NCBI GenBank assembly: GCA_021802225.1
Contig: JAKAAS010000172.1
Coordinates: forward strand, 1 to 5,392
Length of the DNA: 5,392 nt
Direction of reading: 5' to 3'
From: Bacillota bacterium
Lineage (GTDB): Bacteria; Bacillota_E; Sulfobacillia; Sulfobacillales; Sulfobacillaceae
Notes under the pieces: model-generated
What the model saw: only the letters and a program-made list of their open reading frames with translations
Told to the model about the DNA's origin: nothing
Databases searched by the model: none
Part shown: positions 1-5,390 of the stretch, one piece after another
Position numbering within the stretch: position 1 is the first letter of the stretch
How the letters are laid out: every line of letters begins with the position of its first letter
Program-made: the position numbers and the translations under genes

Positions 1-318
1 TCCACGTCCCTCCCGGATTCTTGGAAGCCGGTCATGAACCAGTTTCTCGGCGATCCGGAAGCGAATCCCTCAAAGTTTGAAGAGGACTCGCCGATTGGCT
101 ATGTCGAAACGATGACATGTCCCATGCTGGTCATACAGGGGGCGAACGATCCCCGGGTCGTTCAGCATGAGTCCGACCAGCTGGTGGCAGCCCTTCGCGA
201 AAAGGGGAGGGACGTGGAGTACCTGGTGCTGCCGGACGAGGGGCACGGATTCAGCAAAAAGGAGAACGAAATTGCTGTGTACCGGACAATCGCTGACTTT
301 CTCAGCCGCCATCAATGA
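1..318 (+). CDS. S9 family (prolyl oligopeptidase-like) serine peptidase, C-terminal end only
   Basis: This is the last 105 codons of a gene that begins before the window; the frame is open from base 1 to the TGA at 316-318. It is the end of the alpha/beta-hydrolase catalytic domain of an S9 peptidase (prolyl oligopeptidase / acylaminoacyl-peptidase group), enzymes that cleave short peptides. The segment has the family's usual order: a [14 protein letters not shown] stretch, then the strand [12 protein letters not shown] carrying the catalytic Asp, then [11 protein letters not shown] with the catalytic His, then a final helix ending in ADFLSRHQ. The nucleophile Ser motif (GxSxGG) and any N-terminal beta-propeller lie outside the window, so the exact subfamily cannot be set. 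No signal for localisation is visible in this part. No terminator is seen between it and the nfeD-like gene 60 bases on, so they may share a transcript. Another alpha/beta-hydrolase with a similar C-terminus is possible but less likely. Confidence 0.88.
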   Translation, partial: STSLPDSWKPVMNQFLGDPEANPSKFEEDSPIGYVETMTCPMLVIQGANDPRVVQHESDQLVAALREKGRDVEYLVLPDEGHGFSKKENEIAVYRTIADFLSRHQ

Positions 319-367
319 CAGCAGCCCCAGAGAACACTATGATGAAGGGAGAACCATCACACATTAC

Positions 368-373
368 AGGTGA
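368..373 (+). promoter_or_regulatory. Ribosome binding site of the nfeD-like gene
   Basis: AGGTGA matches the 3' part of the consensus AAGGAGGTGA and lies 5 bases before the ATG at 379. This favours ATG 379 over the in-frame GTG at 370, which sits inside the site and has no good Shine-Dalgarno sequence at proper distance; the nearest purine run, GAAGGGAG at 344-351, is too far upstream. Confidence 0.6.
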
Positions 374-378
374 GGCCT

Positions 379-594
379 ATGGAATATCGATCAACGATTG
401 ACCGATTGGTTGGGTCGTCCGGTGTGGCGATGACGGCGATTCCGCAAGACCGCACGGGGATAGGAATTGTCAAAGTCAATGGTCAGCAGTGGTCAGCGGC
501 AACGGATGATCCGGTCGAGATCGCTCCTGGCACCAAGGTGTGGGTCACGGCACGTGACCGGGTCACGCTGATTGTTGTCGCGGATCAAGGCTAA
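379..594 (+). CDS. Minimal NfeD-type OB-fold protein, 71 residues, partner of the downstream slipin
   Basis: The product resembles the C-terminal OB-fold (beta-barrel) domain of NfeD proteins, which are encoded next to stomatin/slipin genes and are thought to work with them in membrane organisation. After a short N-terminal tail, residues about 11-70 follow the domain pattern: a G-V-A-M-T strand, GIGIVKVNGQQWSAATDD with the typical Gly and the W-x-A motif at 38-40, PGTKVWVTARD, and a last strand VTLIVVA. Usual NfeD proteins have several transmembrane helices before this domain, and long forms also carry a ClpP-like serine protease. Neither is present here, and nothing upstream in the same frame supplies them. 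The protein therefore looks soluble and cytoplasmic and may dock on the slipin. The gene ends 11 bases before the slipin ATG, with its stop codon overlapping the slipin ribosome binding site. The family call rests on pattern and context; the domain is short and weakly conserved. Confidence 0.75.
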   Translation: MEYRSTIDRLVGSSGVAMTAIPQDRTGIGIVKVNGQQWSAATDDPVEIAPGTKVWVTARDRVTLIVVADQG

Positions 595-599
595 GGAGG
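593..599 (+). promoter_or_regulatory. Strong ribosome binding site of the slipin gene, overlapping the nfeD-like stop codon
   Basis: AAGGAGG is a perfect Shine-Dalgarno core 6 bases before the ATG at 606. It shares two bases with the TAA stop (592-594) of the preceding gene. A ribosome terminating on the nfeD-like gene would therefore stand on the initiation site of the slipin, which suggests translational coupling and fixes the slipin start. Confidence 0.85.
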
Positions 600-605
600 C
601 CTATT

Positions 606-1577
606 ATGCTCGATTTCTTGATTGAGGCCGTCATTGTGGTCATCGTGATTGTCCTCGTGCTGCGGGGGACGCTCCGGATTGTTCCCCAAGGCTCAGTGGG
701 GGTTATTCAGCGTCTGGGAAAATTCCACCATGAAGCTCAGCCGGGGCTGACTATCAAGCTGCCCCTGGTGGATTCCGTCAAGCTTGTCAGCACGAAATCG
801 GTCACGGTTGCTTTGTCTCCCGAACCGGTCATCACGGCGGACAATGTGAGCCCGGTTATCGACGCGTACTTTTTATACCAGGTCGTCGATGCTAAAAGCT
901 ATCTTTACGAAATCGCCAACCCGGAATTAGCTATCAAGAACATTGTCTCGTCGACTCTGCGCTCGGAGGTCGGGCAGCGCAAACTGGCCGAGGTGATGAC
1001 CCACCGCGAACAGATTAACACGGCGCTGCGCAATGAGCTGGACGAGCTTACGGGGCCATGGGGGATTCGCATCGTGCAGGCCTCCATCCGCCAGGTGGAT
1101 CTTACCGATGAAATGCAAAAGGCGATGGAATCCCAGAAGAAGGCTGATGCCAACAAACTGGCTACAATTGAGCAGGCGGAAGGGCAGAAGCAGGCGAGCA
1201 TCCTGCAGGCGGAAGGGATGCGCCAGGCAGCCATCGCCCAGGCGGAGGGTGATAAGCAGGCCATTGTGATGAGGGCGGAGGCGTCCAAGCAGGCCAGGAT
1301 TTTCGAAGCGGAAGCGGAGTCGATAGCGATTCGGAAGCTGGCTGAGGCCCAGGCGGATGCCACCCGCATGATTAACACGGCAGTGCTGAACCTGGCGGAG
1401 AATGAGGCGCATGACTGGCGTCCGGAGCGGATGCGCGCGCTGCTGCAGCTGAAGTCTCTGGAGACCCTGGCCACAGTGGGCCAGGCCCCTTCCTCTAAGC
1501 TGATATTGCCGGGAGACGTGACAGGGCTGGCAGGTTTGGTGGAGGTTTTACGGTCGCAGGGAACGGCATCTGAATAG
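606..1577 (+). CDS. Stomatin/slipin-like SPFH (Band 7) membrane protein
   Basis: A 323-residue member of the SPFH/Band 7 superfamily, in the bacterial slipin/QmcA group: inner-membrane scaffold proteins that oligomerise, associate with membrane microdomains and often modulate membrane proteases. Residues 4-19 form a single hydrophobic N-terminal anchor. The SPFH domain covers about 23-180, with the hallmark segments RIVPQGSVGVIQRLGKF (24-40), PGLTIKLPLVDSV (46-58), PVITADNVSPVIDAYFLYQV (74-93), the STLRSEVGQRKL helix (116-127) and PWGIRIVQASIRQVDL (151-166). It is followed by an Ala/Glu/Gln-rich coiled coil with six 11-residue repeats (186-251) and a C-terminal tail of about 70 residues. Length and order are normal for the family. 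It is the second gene of an nfeD-slipin pair, and a strong hairpin follows the stop codon. The S9 peptidase gene just upstream may belong to the same unit. The specific cellular role cannot be read from the sequence. Confidence 0.95.
   Translation: MLDFLIEAVIVVIVIVLVLRGTLRIVPQGSVGVIQRLGKFHHEAQPGLTIKLPLVDSVKLVSTKSVTVALSPEPVITADNVSPVIDAYFLYQVVDAKSYLYEIANPELAIKNIVSSTLRSEVGQRKLAEVMTHREQINTALRNELDELTGPWGIRIVQASIRQVDLTDEMQKAMESQKKADANKLATIEQAEGQKQASILQAEGMRQAAIAQAEGDKQAIVMRAEASKQARIFEAEAESIAIRKLAEAQADATRMINTAVLNLAENEAHDWRPERMRALLQLKSLETLATVGQAPSSKLILPGDVTGLAGLVEVLRSQGTASE
1161..1358 (+). repeat. Six tandem 33-bp (11-residue) coding repeats in the slipin coiled coil
   Basis: Residues 186-251 of the slipin divide without gaps into six 11-residue units: ATIEQAEGQKQ, ASILQAEGMRQ, AAIAQAEGDKQ, AIVMRAEASKQ, ARIFEAEAESI and AIRKLAEAQAD. 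The first three or four units are also alike at DNA level, sharing CAGGCGGA(A/G)GG-type cores. The 11-residue (hendecad) period is typical of the extended helix after the SPFH domain, which drives oligomerisation. The last two units have drifted from the consensus. Confidence 0.85.
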
Positions 1578-1593
1578 CAGCCAGCGGTTCGCC

Positions 1594-1630
1594 AAGAGAG
1601 GGCGCCCTGTTCGGGAGGGCGCCCTCTCTT
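1594..1630. terminator. Bidirectional intrinsic terminator between the convergent slipin and MFS genes
   Basis: A perfect 15-bp inverted repeat (1594-1608 and 1616-1630, each arm built on GAGAGGGCGCCCT or its complement) closes a 7-base loop, GTTCGGG. The stem is very GC-rich and bounded by AA at one end and TT at the other; on the plus strand TTGTTGT follows. The hairpin lies 17 bases after the slipin stop and 15 bases after the MFS stop on the opposite strand, so it can serve both. The T tract is weak in each direction, but stem strength and placement make the call sound. Confidence 0.88.
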
Positions 1631-1644
1631 GTTGTCTGCGGAGG

Positions 1645-3138
1645 CTAGCGCGATGCCGCGCGCGCTTCTTTCAGAGCCTGCGGCTGGTTTGACTCCCGCA
1701 GAAATGAGAGGGCCGCGGAGACAAAGGCCATCAGGGCCATAGCGGAAAAGGCGAGACTGAGCCCGTGCAAAAAACTGGTGAGAGACAACGCCCCGACACT
1801 TGCCGGCTGTCCGGAAAAAATCGCCAGCATGACAGCCGGAGGCACGGTAGCTGCTACCAGGGCCAAGACCATGCCAATGGAGAAGACATTTCCCGTGTTG
1901 AGCAGCATGGTCCGGGTTCCCGCCGCGATGCCCCGCTCCTGGGGTATGACGGATCCCATAATCGCACTGGTGTTGGGGGAGTTGAACAAGCCGTTCCCGG
2001 CCCCGGCGACCACTAGCCAGAAGGCGATGACGGGGTAGGGAGTGGTGAGGGAGATGGTGGCGGAAAATCCGATGAGGCTTATCCCCATCACCGCCGCGCC
2101 AGCCGTCGCCAGAACACGGGCGCCCATGCGGTCGGCCAGCCACCCGGATACAGGGGCCACCACGCCCATGGCAATGGCCATGGGGATCACTGAAATTCCT
2201 GCCTGCAGAGCATTTTCGCCGCGGGCGCCCTGGAAGTAGAAGATGAACAGCAGCACAATCGCTCCCCGCGCCATGGCAATAAACAGGTTGGACAGATTGC
2301 CCATGGCAAAGGCGCGGATCCGAAATAGCGGGAGTTTTAACAGAGGGTCCTTGACCACTTGCTCCCAGCGGATGAAGACAACAAAGCCGACAACTGCCGT
2401 CATCAGACCCGTCAGGACGACCGGTGAGCGCCAGCCTTCAATCCCGCCCCAGGTAATGGCAATCAGCGTGCCCAGCAGGCTGAGCATATAGCTTAAATTC
2501 CCCCAGTAATCGATGTGCTGTCCCGCCACCGGGTTGGTGACGTCGTGCAGTTGGCGCGCGGCCCACAGGGTGCCGATAATGCCCACAGGCACGTTAAACC
2601 AGAAAACCCAGCGCCAATTCAGCAACGTGACCAAAAGCCCGCCGAGAACGGGGCCCAGCACCATGCCCAAGGCAATTACGATGCTGTTGATGCCGAGCGC
2701 CAGCCCCAGCTGTTTGCGGGGGAAAGCGTCGGCCACAATCGCCGTCGAGTTGCCCATAACCAGTGAGCCGCCAATAGCCTGGATAGCTCGAATCACGAGC
2801 AGGGCCACGCCGTTGGAGGCAAATCCCGCAGCCAGGCTGGCCGCGGTGAATAGGGCGAATCCCGCCACATACCACCGCTTGCGGCCATACATGTCTGAAA
2901 ATCGCCCTACCGTCAGAACCAAAACCGTTTGCGTGACCATATAGGACAGCATGACCCAGATGGCGAGCAGCGAAGACATGTGCAGCACGCGGATCAGAGT
3001 GGGCAGGGCCACCAGCAACGTGGTGTCGTTGAGCACTGCCATGAACATCCCCATGCTAGTCGCGGACAGCGCCCACCATTTATAGGTCTTGCTGCTTTGC
3101 GTTTTTGCGTCCAATTGGGTCACTCTCCGTTCATTCAT
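1645..3138 (-). CDS. MFS drug/proton antiporter of the DHA2 (EmrB/QacA, 14-TMS) family
   Basis: A multidrug-efflux-type major facilitator that would exchange protons for a toxic compound across the cytoplasmic membrane; the substrate is unknown. Counting from ATG 3138 (497 residues), hydrophobic segments cover almost the whole protein, consistent with 14 helices. Recognisable motifs are LNDTTLLVALPTL in helix 1 (motif D1), GRFSDMYGRKR after helix 2 (motif A, about 78-88), IRAIQAIGG in helix 4 (motif B), ALGMVLGPVLGG in helix 5 (antiporter motif C, about 156-167), NWRWVFWFNVPVG (typical of DHA2), and the second-half motif A echo GWLADRMGAR. The start is uncertain. The frame opens with GTG at 3192 without a ribosome binding site; ATG 3138 is used here; TTG 3114 has GGAG 10 bases upstream and gives a typical short N-terminus. 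All choices leave helix 1 intact. It is divergent from a LysR-type gene, which probably controls it. It ends at a terminator shared with the slipin gene. Confidence 0.93.
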   Translation of the reverse strand: MNERRVTQLDAKTQSSKTYKWWALSATSMGMFMAVLNDTTLLVALPTLIRVLHMSSLLAIWVMLSYMVTQTVLVLTVGRFSDMYGRKRWYVAGFALFTAASLAAGFASNGVALLVIRAIQAIGGSLVMGNSTAIVADAFPRKQLGLALGINSIVIALGMVLGPVLGGLLVTLLNWRWVFWFNVPVGIIGTLWAARQLHDVTNPVAGQHIDYWGNLSYMLSLLGTLIAITWGGIEGWRSPVVLTGLMTAVVGFVVFIRWEQVVKDPLLKLPLFRIRAFAMGNLSNLFIAMARGAIVLLFIFYFQGARGENALQAGISVIPMAIAMGVVAPVSGWLADRMGARVLATAGAAVMGISLIGFSATISLTTPYPVIAFWLVVAGAGNGLFNSPNTSAIMGSVIPQERGIAAGTRTMLLNTGNVFSIGMVLALVAATVPPAVMLAIFSGQPASVGALSLTSFLHGLSLAFSAMALMAFVSAALSFLRESNQPQALKEARAASR

Positions 3139-3251
3139 CCCGCAGGGGATGATCTTTGTGTATCGTATATCCTTATTAAAGACTGCTGACACTGGACGGC
3201 CAAGGCATTTTGCTGTATAGATAGATATAGAAATAATTTATGGGGTGAGCG
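3139..3251. promoter_or_regulatory. Divergent control region between the MFS transporter and LysR genes
   Basis: This short region must hold the promoters of both divergent genes and, by analogy with the LysR family, the regulator's binding site. Its LysR-proximal part (3216-3241) is strikingly AT-rich for this GC-rich window and holds TATAGA twice, at 3216-3221 and 3226-3231, spaced by 10 bases (one helical turn). On the plus strand, TTGCTG (3210-3215) with TAATTT (3234-3239) at 18-base spacing is one possible promoter, but its start site would fall within the ribosome binding site. On the minus strand only weak candidates are seen, such as TATACG around 3167-3162. The LysR gene has GGGGTGA (3242-3248) just before its ATG. 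I could not define a convincing dyad-symmetric T-N11-A box. Confidence 0.55.
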
Positions 3252-4148
3252 ATGGACATCTCATTGCGGCAGTTGACATGCCTGGTGGCGGTGGCTGATC
3301 ACGGGTCAATTTCGGCAGCTGCGCAAGCTCTAGACGTGGCTCAGCCCACAGTCAGCCACCAGCTGAAAATGCTCGAAGACCTCATCGGCCACCGCTTGGT
3401 GGACCGCAGCGCCCGCGGCATTACCGTGAGGGCTGAGGGGCAAATGGTTGTCGACCGCGCACGGGCTATCCTGCGTGATGTTGCATCCCTGGCGGATGAC
3501 CTGGTGGACATCCGCACCATTCACGGAGAAGTGCGTCTGGGGATGATTCAGACGGCCTCCGCGTCACATTTTCCTTTTGTCTACCGGCGCATGATGACGC
3601 TGTACCCCGATGTCCACCTGATCGTGGCGGAAGGGCGGTCGCTGGATCTGGTCGAAAAGGTGCGCCACGGTGATTTGGATTTGGCCGTCGTTACGCTTCC
3701 AATCATTTACACGGATATCGATATTGTGCCTCTGTGGCGGGAAGAGCTGGTTCTGATCGACAGCCCGACGTCGGTGCTGGCCGAAGAGCCGATCGGGGTG
3801 AAAATGCTGGGTGGCTATCCATTTATCGGCCTCGATGCCGGAACAGGTCTTCAGCGCAATGTCCTGGCGCTGTTCCACGAGTACGGCATCCAGCCGCGCA
3901 TCATCTTCCAGGCCACCAGCATCGCCACGGTGATTGGATTCGTGGCATCGGGCATGGGGATTTCGATCGTGCCGAACCAGGCGGCGAGGGTATTTGCGGA
4001 TGTGGGACAAGTTGTGGTGCGTCACCTGAATCCTACGGCATTCCGGCAGCTGGCCCTGATTCACCGTCCCATTGACACGATGAGCAGCGCGCTGCGAGTC
4101 ATAGCCCAGACATTTACAGCGCAGGCCCGGCGCTTTCCCCAAGGTTAG
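3252..4148 (+). CDS. LysR-type transcriptional regulator
   Basis: A full-length 298-residue LysR-type regulator, a cytoplasmic DNA-binding protein that normally acts as a tetramer and responds to a small co-inducer. Residues 1-60 are the winged helix-turn-helix: LRQLTCLVAVADHGSISAAA, then QALDVAQPTVSHQLKMLED as the recognition region, then LVDRSARGITVRAEGQ as the wing. A linker helix follows at about 62-90. The periplasmic-binding-protein-like effector domain runs from about 93 (GEVRLGMIQTASASHFP) to 290, with the usual HGDLDLAVVTLP segment (139-150) and VASGMGISIVPNQAAR (231-246), typical of family members. The ATG is preceded by GGGGTGA, 3 bases away. It is transcribed away from the MFS transporter gene, which suggests it regulates that gene and represses itself. 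The effector is unknown. No clear terminator follows; the next 170 bases hold the promoter of the reductase gene. Confidence 0.95.
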   Translation: MDISLRQLTCLVAVADHGSISAAAQALDVAQPTVSHQLKMLEDLIGHRLVDRSARGITVRAEGQMVVDRARAILRDVASLADDLVDIRTIHGEVRLGMIQTASASHFPFVYRRMMTLYPDVHLIVAEGRSLDLVEKVRHGDLDLAVVTLPIIYTDIDIVPLWREELVLIDSPTSVLAEEPIGVKMLGGYPFIGLDAGTGLQRNVLALFHEYGIQPRIIFQATSIATVIGFVASGMGISIVPNQAARVFADVGQVVVRHLNPTAFRQLALIHRPIDTMSSALRVIAQTFTAQARRFPQG

Positions 4149-4177
4149 GGACACAAGGGAGGGACGAGCCTTTGTTC

Positions 4178-4206
4178 TTGCCAATGCCGGCGTAATACGC
4201 TAAATT
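4178..4206 (+). promoter_or_regulatory. Probable sigma-A promoter of the ferredoxin-NADP+ reductase gene
   Basis: TTGCCA (4178-4183, five of six matches to the -35 consensus) is separated by exactly 17 bases from TAAATT (4201-4206, four of six to the -10 consensus). Transcription would begin near 4213, about 108 bases before the proposed start codon. The spacer contains an 11-base inverted repeat that abuts the -10 element. This is a sequence-pattern prediction; the surrounding bases are AT-rich compared with the genes, which supports it. Confidence 0.55.
4190..4200. repeat. 11-base inverted repeat, possible operator in the reductase promoter
   Basis: GCGTAATACGC is a perfect 5-base dyad (GCGTA/TACGC) around a single central base. 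It lies within the -35/-10 spacer and touches the -10 hexamer, the position where a bound repressor would block RNA polymerase. The half-sites are short, so chance occurrence is possible. I recognise no specific regulator for it. Confidence 0.4.
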
Positions 4207-4307
4207 AAATCACTAAAGTGTCTTTTCACTATTAACTTCCGCATTGGGGTGACTGAACTGGCGGTCGCGCAATGTCCTGGAAAGACAGGGAATGAATGAT
4301 GGAGGCT

Positions 4308-4312
4308 GGAGG
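4308..4312 (+). promoter_or_regulatory. Ribosome binding site of the reductase gene, pointing to an ACG start
   Basis: GGAGG at 4308-4312 is followed after 8 bases by ACG at 4321, in frame with the reductase. It lies 23 bases before the GTG at 4336, too far for normal initiation there. A second GGAGG at 4301-4305 is even farther away. The placement is the main nucleotide evidence that translation starts at 4321. Confidence 0.55.
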
Positions 4313-4320
4313 CGGTTAGT

Positions 4321-5313
4321 ACGGAATTATTTGATGTGACCATCGTCGGTGGAGGGCCCGTGGGGATGTTTGGCGCCACGCTGGCTAGTTTGCACGGCAT
4401 GAAGGTCAAGATTATTGAAAGTTTGCCCGAACTGGGAGGACAGCTCTACGCGCTGTATCCGGAAAAGCCTGTCTATGACGTGGCCGGATTTCCTGCTATC
4501 CCGGCCAAGGATTTGGCTTTGAATCTTGTGGCGCAAATGGACCGCTACCATCCTGAGGTGGTGCTGGGAGAGTCGGTGGAAGCAGTGGAAACACTCGCGG
4601 ACGGGACGTTCCTGCTGCATTCCAATAAGGCAGTGCACGGCACGCGCGCCATTTTGCTGGCAGTCGGGATCGGGTCGTTCACACCGCGCCGGCTGCCAGC
4701 CGAAGGAGCCGGGAACTGGGAAGGCAGGGGACTGCACTACTTTGTGCCTCCTCTCGGCACCTTTGCCGGGCAGCATGTCATGGTGGTCGGGGGCGGGGAT
4801 ACCGCTGTGGACTGGGCTCTGGCAGTTTCCCGACAAGCGCGGCAGGTGACCGTTGTGCACCGCCGCAATGACTTCCGGGCGCAGGAAGACAGTGTCCGCC
4901 AAATGCAGGAAACGGCCAATATCAGCATTGTCACCCCGGCAGAAATCGAGGAGATCTATGGAGAGGCGGGAGTGGCGGGTGCCCGCATACGCCATCAAGA
5001 CGAAGGCCCGAGAGACATTGCGGTGGATGCTATCATTGGCGGGCTTGGATTCCATCCTGACCTGGGGCCGGTGAAAACCTGGAACCTCGATCTCAAAGGA
5101 TCGACGATCAAGGTCTCACTGGATTCCATGCAGACTACGCGGCCAGGCATATGGGCTGTTGGGGACGCCGCGTATTATCCGGGCAAGGTCAAGCTGATTG
5201 CTACCGGTTTTGGGGAAGTCGGAATCGCAGTGGCTCAGATACGCACCTTTCTCCACCCCGGAGTGAGCGGCCTGCCCCACAGCACCACACTCAAGAACAT
5301 GCGCAACCGCTGA
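4321..5313 (+). CDS. Ferredoxin/flavodoxin-NADP+ reductase, YumC-type (thioredoxin-reductase-like FNR)
   Basis: A cytoplasmic FAD enzyme that moves electrons between NADPH and ferredoxin or flavodoxin. From the proposed ACG start it has 330 residues, close to the 332 of B. subtilis YumC, and aligns along its whole length. FAD part: FDVTIVGGGPVG (4-15, Rossmann GxGxxG), IIESLPELGGQL (31-42) and the C-terminal WAVGDAAYYPGKVKLIATGFGE (278-299). NADPH part: VMVVGGGDTAVDWAL (153-167) and HRRNDFRAQ (180-188), whose arginines fit the 2'-phosphate. The thioredoxin reductase CxxC is absent, as expected for this class. Tyr46 and His320 (LPHST) correspond to the flavin-stacking Tyr50 and His324 known from the Bacillus enzyme. 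The frame closes upstream at a TGA (4297-4299), and no ATG, GTG or TTG is in frame before GTG 4336. That GTG would remove most of the first beta strand (FDV). I therefore place the start at ACG 4321, giving MELFDVTIVGGG. The gene is monocistronic, with its own promoter and terminator. Confidence 0.92.
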   Translation, partial: TELFDVTIVGGGPVGMFGATLASLHGMKVKIIESLPELGGQLYALYPEKPVYDVAGFPAIPAKDLALNLVAQMDRYHPEVVLGESVEAVETLADGTFLLHSNKAVHGTRAILLAVGIGSFTPRRLPAEGAGNWEGRGLHYFVPPLGTFAGQHVMVVGGGDTAVDWALAVSRQARQVTVVHRRNDFRAQEDSVRQMQETANISIVTPAEIEEIYGEAGVAGARIRHQDEGPRDIAVDAIIGGLGFHPDLGPVKTWNLDLKGSTIKVSLDSMQTTRPGIWAVGDAAYYPGKVKLIATGFGEVGIAVAQIRTFLHPGVSGLPHSTTLKNMRNR

Positions 5314-5327
5314 CAAGACGAGGGATC

Positions 5328-5360
5328 AAACCCGCTCTCCAAGAACCGGAGAGCGGGTTT
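5328..5360 (+). terminator. Intrinsic terminator of the reductase gene
   Basis: A perfect 13-bp inverted repeat (AAACCCGCTCTCC at 5328-5340, GGAGAGCGGGTTT at 5348-5360) closes a 7-base loop, AAGAACC. The stem ends in TTT, followed by GTTATGG, which gives a short interrupted T tract. It starts 14 bases after the reductase stop codon. The matching AAA on the left arm would also let it act in the other direction. Confidence 0.9.
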
Positions 5361-5382
5361 GTTATGGTATGCTGTAATGCGT

Positions 5383-5390
5383 GGGAGGTG
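5383..5390 (+). promoter_or_regulatory. Probable ribosome binding site of a gene starting just past the window
   Basis: GGGAGGTG at the very end of the window matches the Shine-Dalgarno consensus. It lies after the terminator and after an extended -10-like TGGTATGCT at 5365-5373 region. A plus-strand start codon would be expected within about 10 bases beyond the window. Nothing of the gene itself is visible. Confidence 0.35.

Noticed and set aside
905..2143. Long minus-strand open frame of 412 codons covering the antisense of the slipin and part of the MFS gene.
   Set aside because: It crosses two well-supported genes and the terminator hairpin between them, has low-complexity Ser/Ala/Arg-rich content and matches no family. 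It is an out-of-frame artefact of GC-rich coding DNA and the repetitive slipin coiled coil.
2042..3189. Several plus-strand frames of 65-143 codons opposite the MFS gene.
   Set aside because: All are antisense to a conserved 14-helix transporter. Their Pro/Arg/Thr-rich translations are what the complement of membrane-protein codons gives.
3564..4184. Minus-strand open frame of 206 codons opposite the LysR gene.
   Set aside because: It is antisense to a full-length, clearly conserved regulator, and its translation has an Arg/His/Gln-rich composition without domain features.
4211..4230. Possible small hairpin in CACTAAAGTG / AGTGTCTTTTCACT as a LysR terminator.
   Set aside because: The stems are only 4-5 bp, AT-rich and lack a T tract. 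The position downstream of the reductase promoter also fits a leader better than a terminator.
4292..4339. Tiny frame MNDGGWRRLVRNYLM whose TGA overlaps GTG 4336, a possible leader peptide coupled to the reductase.
   Set aside because: Its ATG directly abuts the purine run AGGGA, leaving no room for a ribosome binding site, and reductase homology favours a start before the overlap. It remains a weak alternative to the ACG start.
4327..5055. Minus-strand open frame of 242 codons opposite the reductase gene.
   Set aside because: It lies wholly antisense to an enzyme whose FAD and NADPH motifs are intact, and has no recognisable motif of its own.
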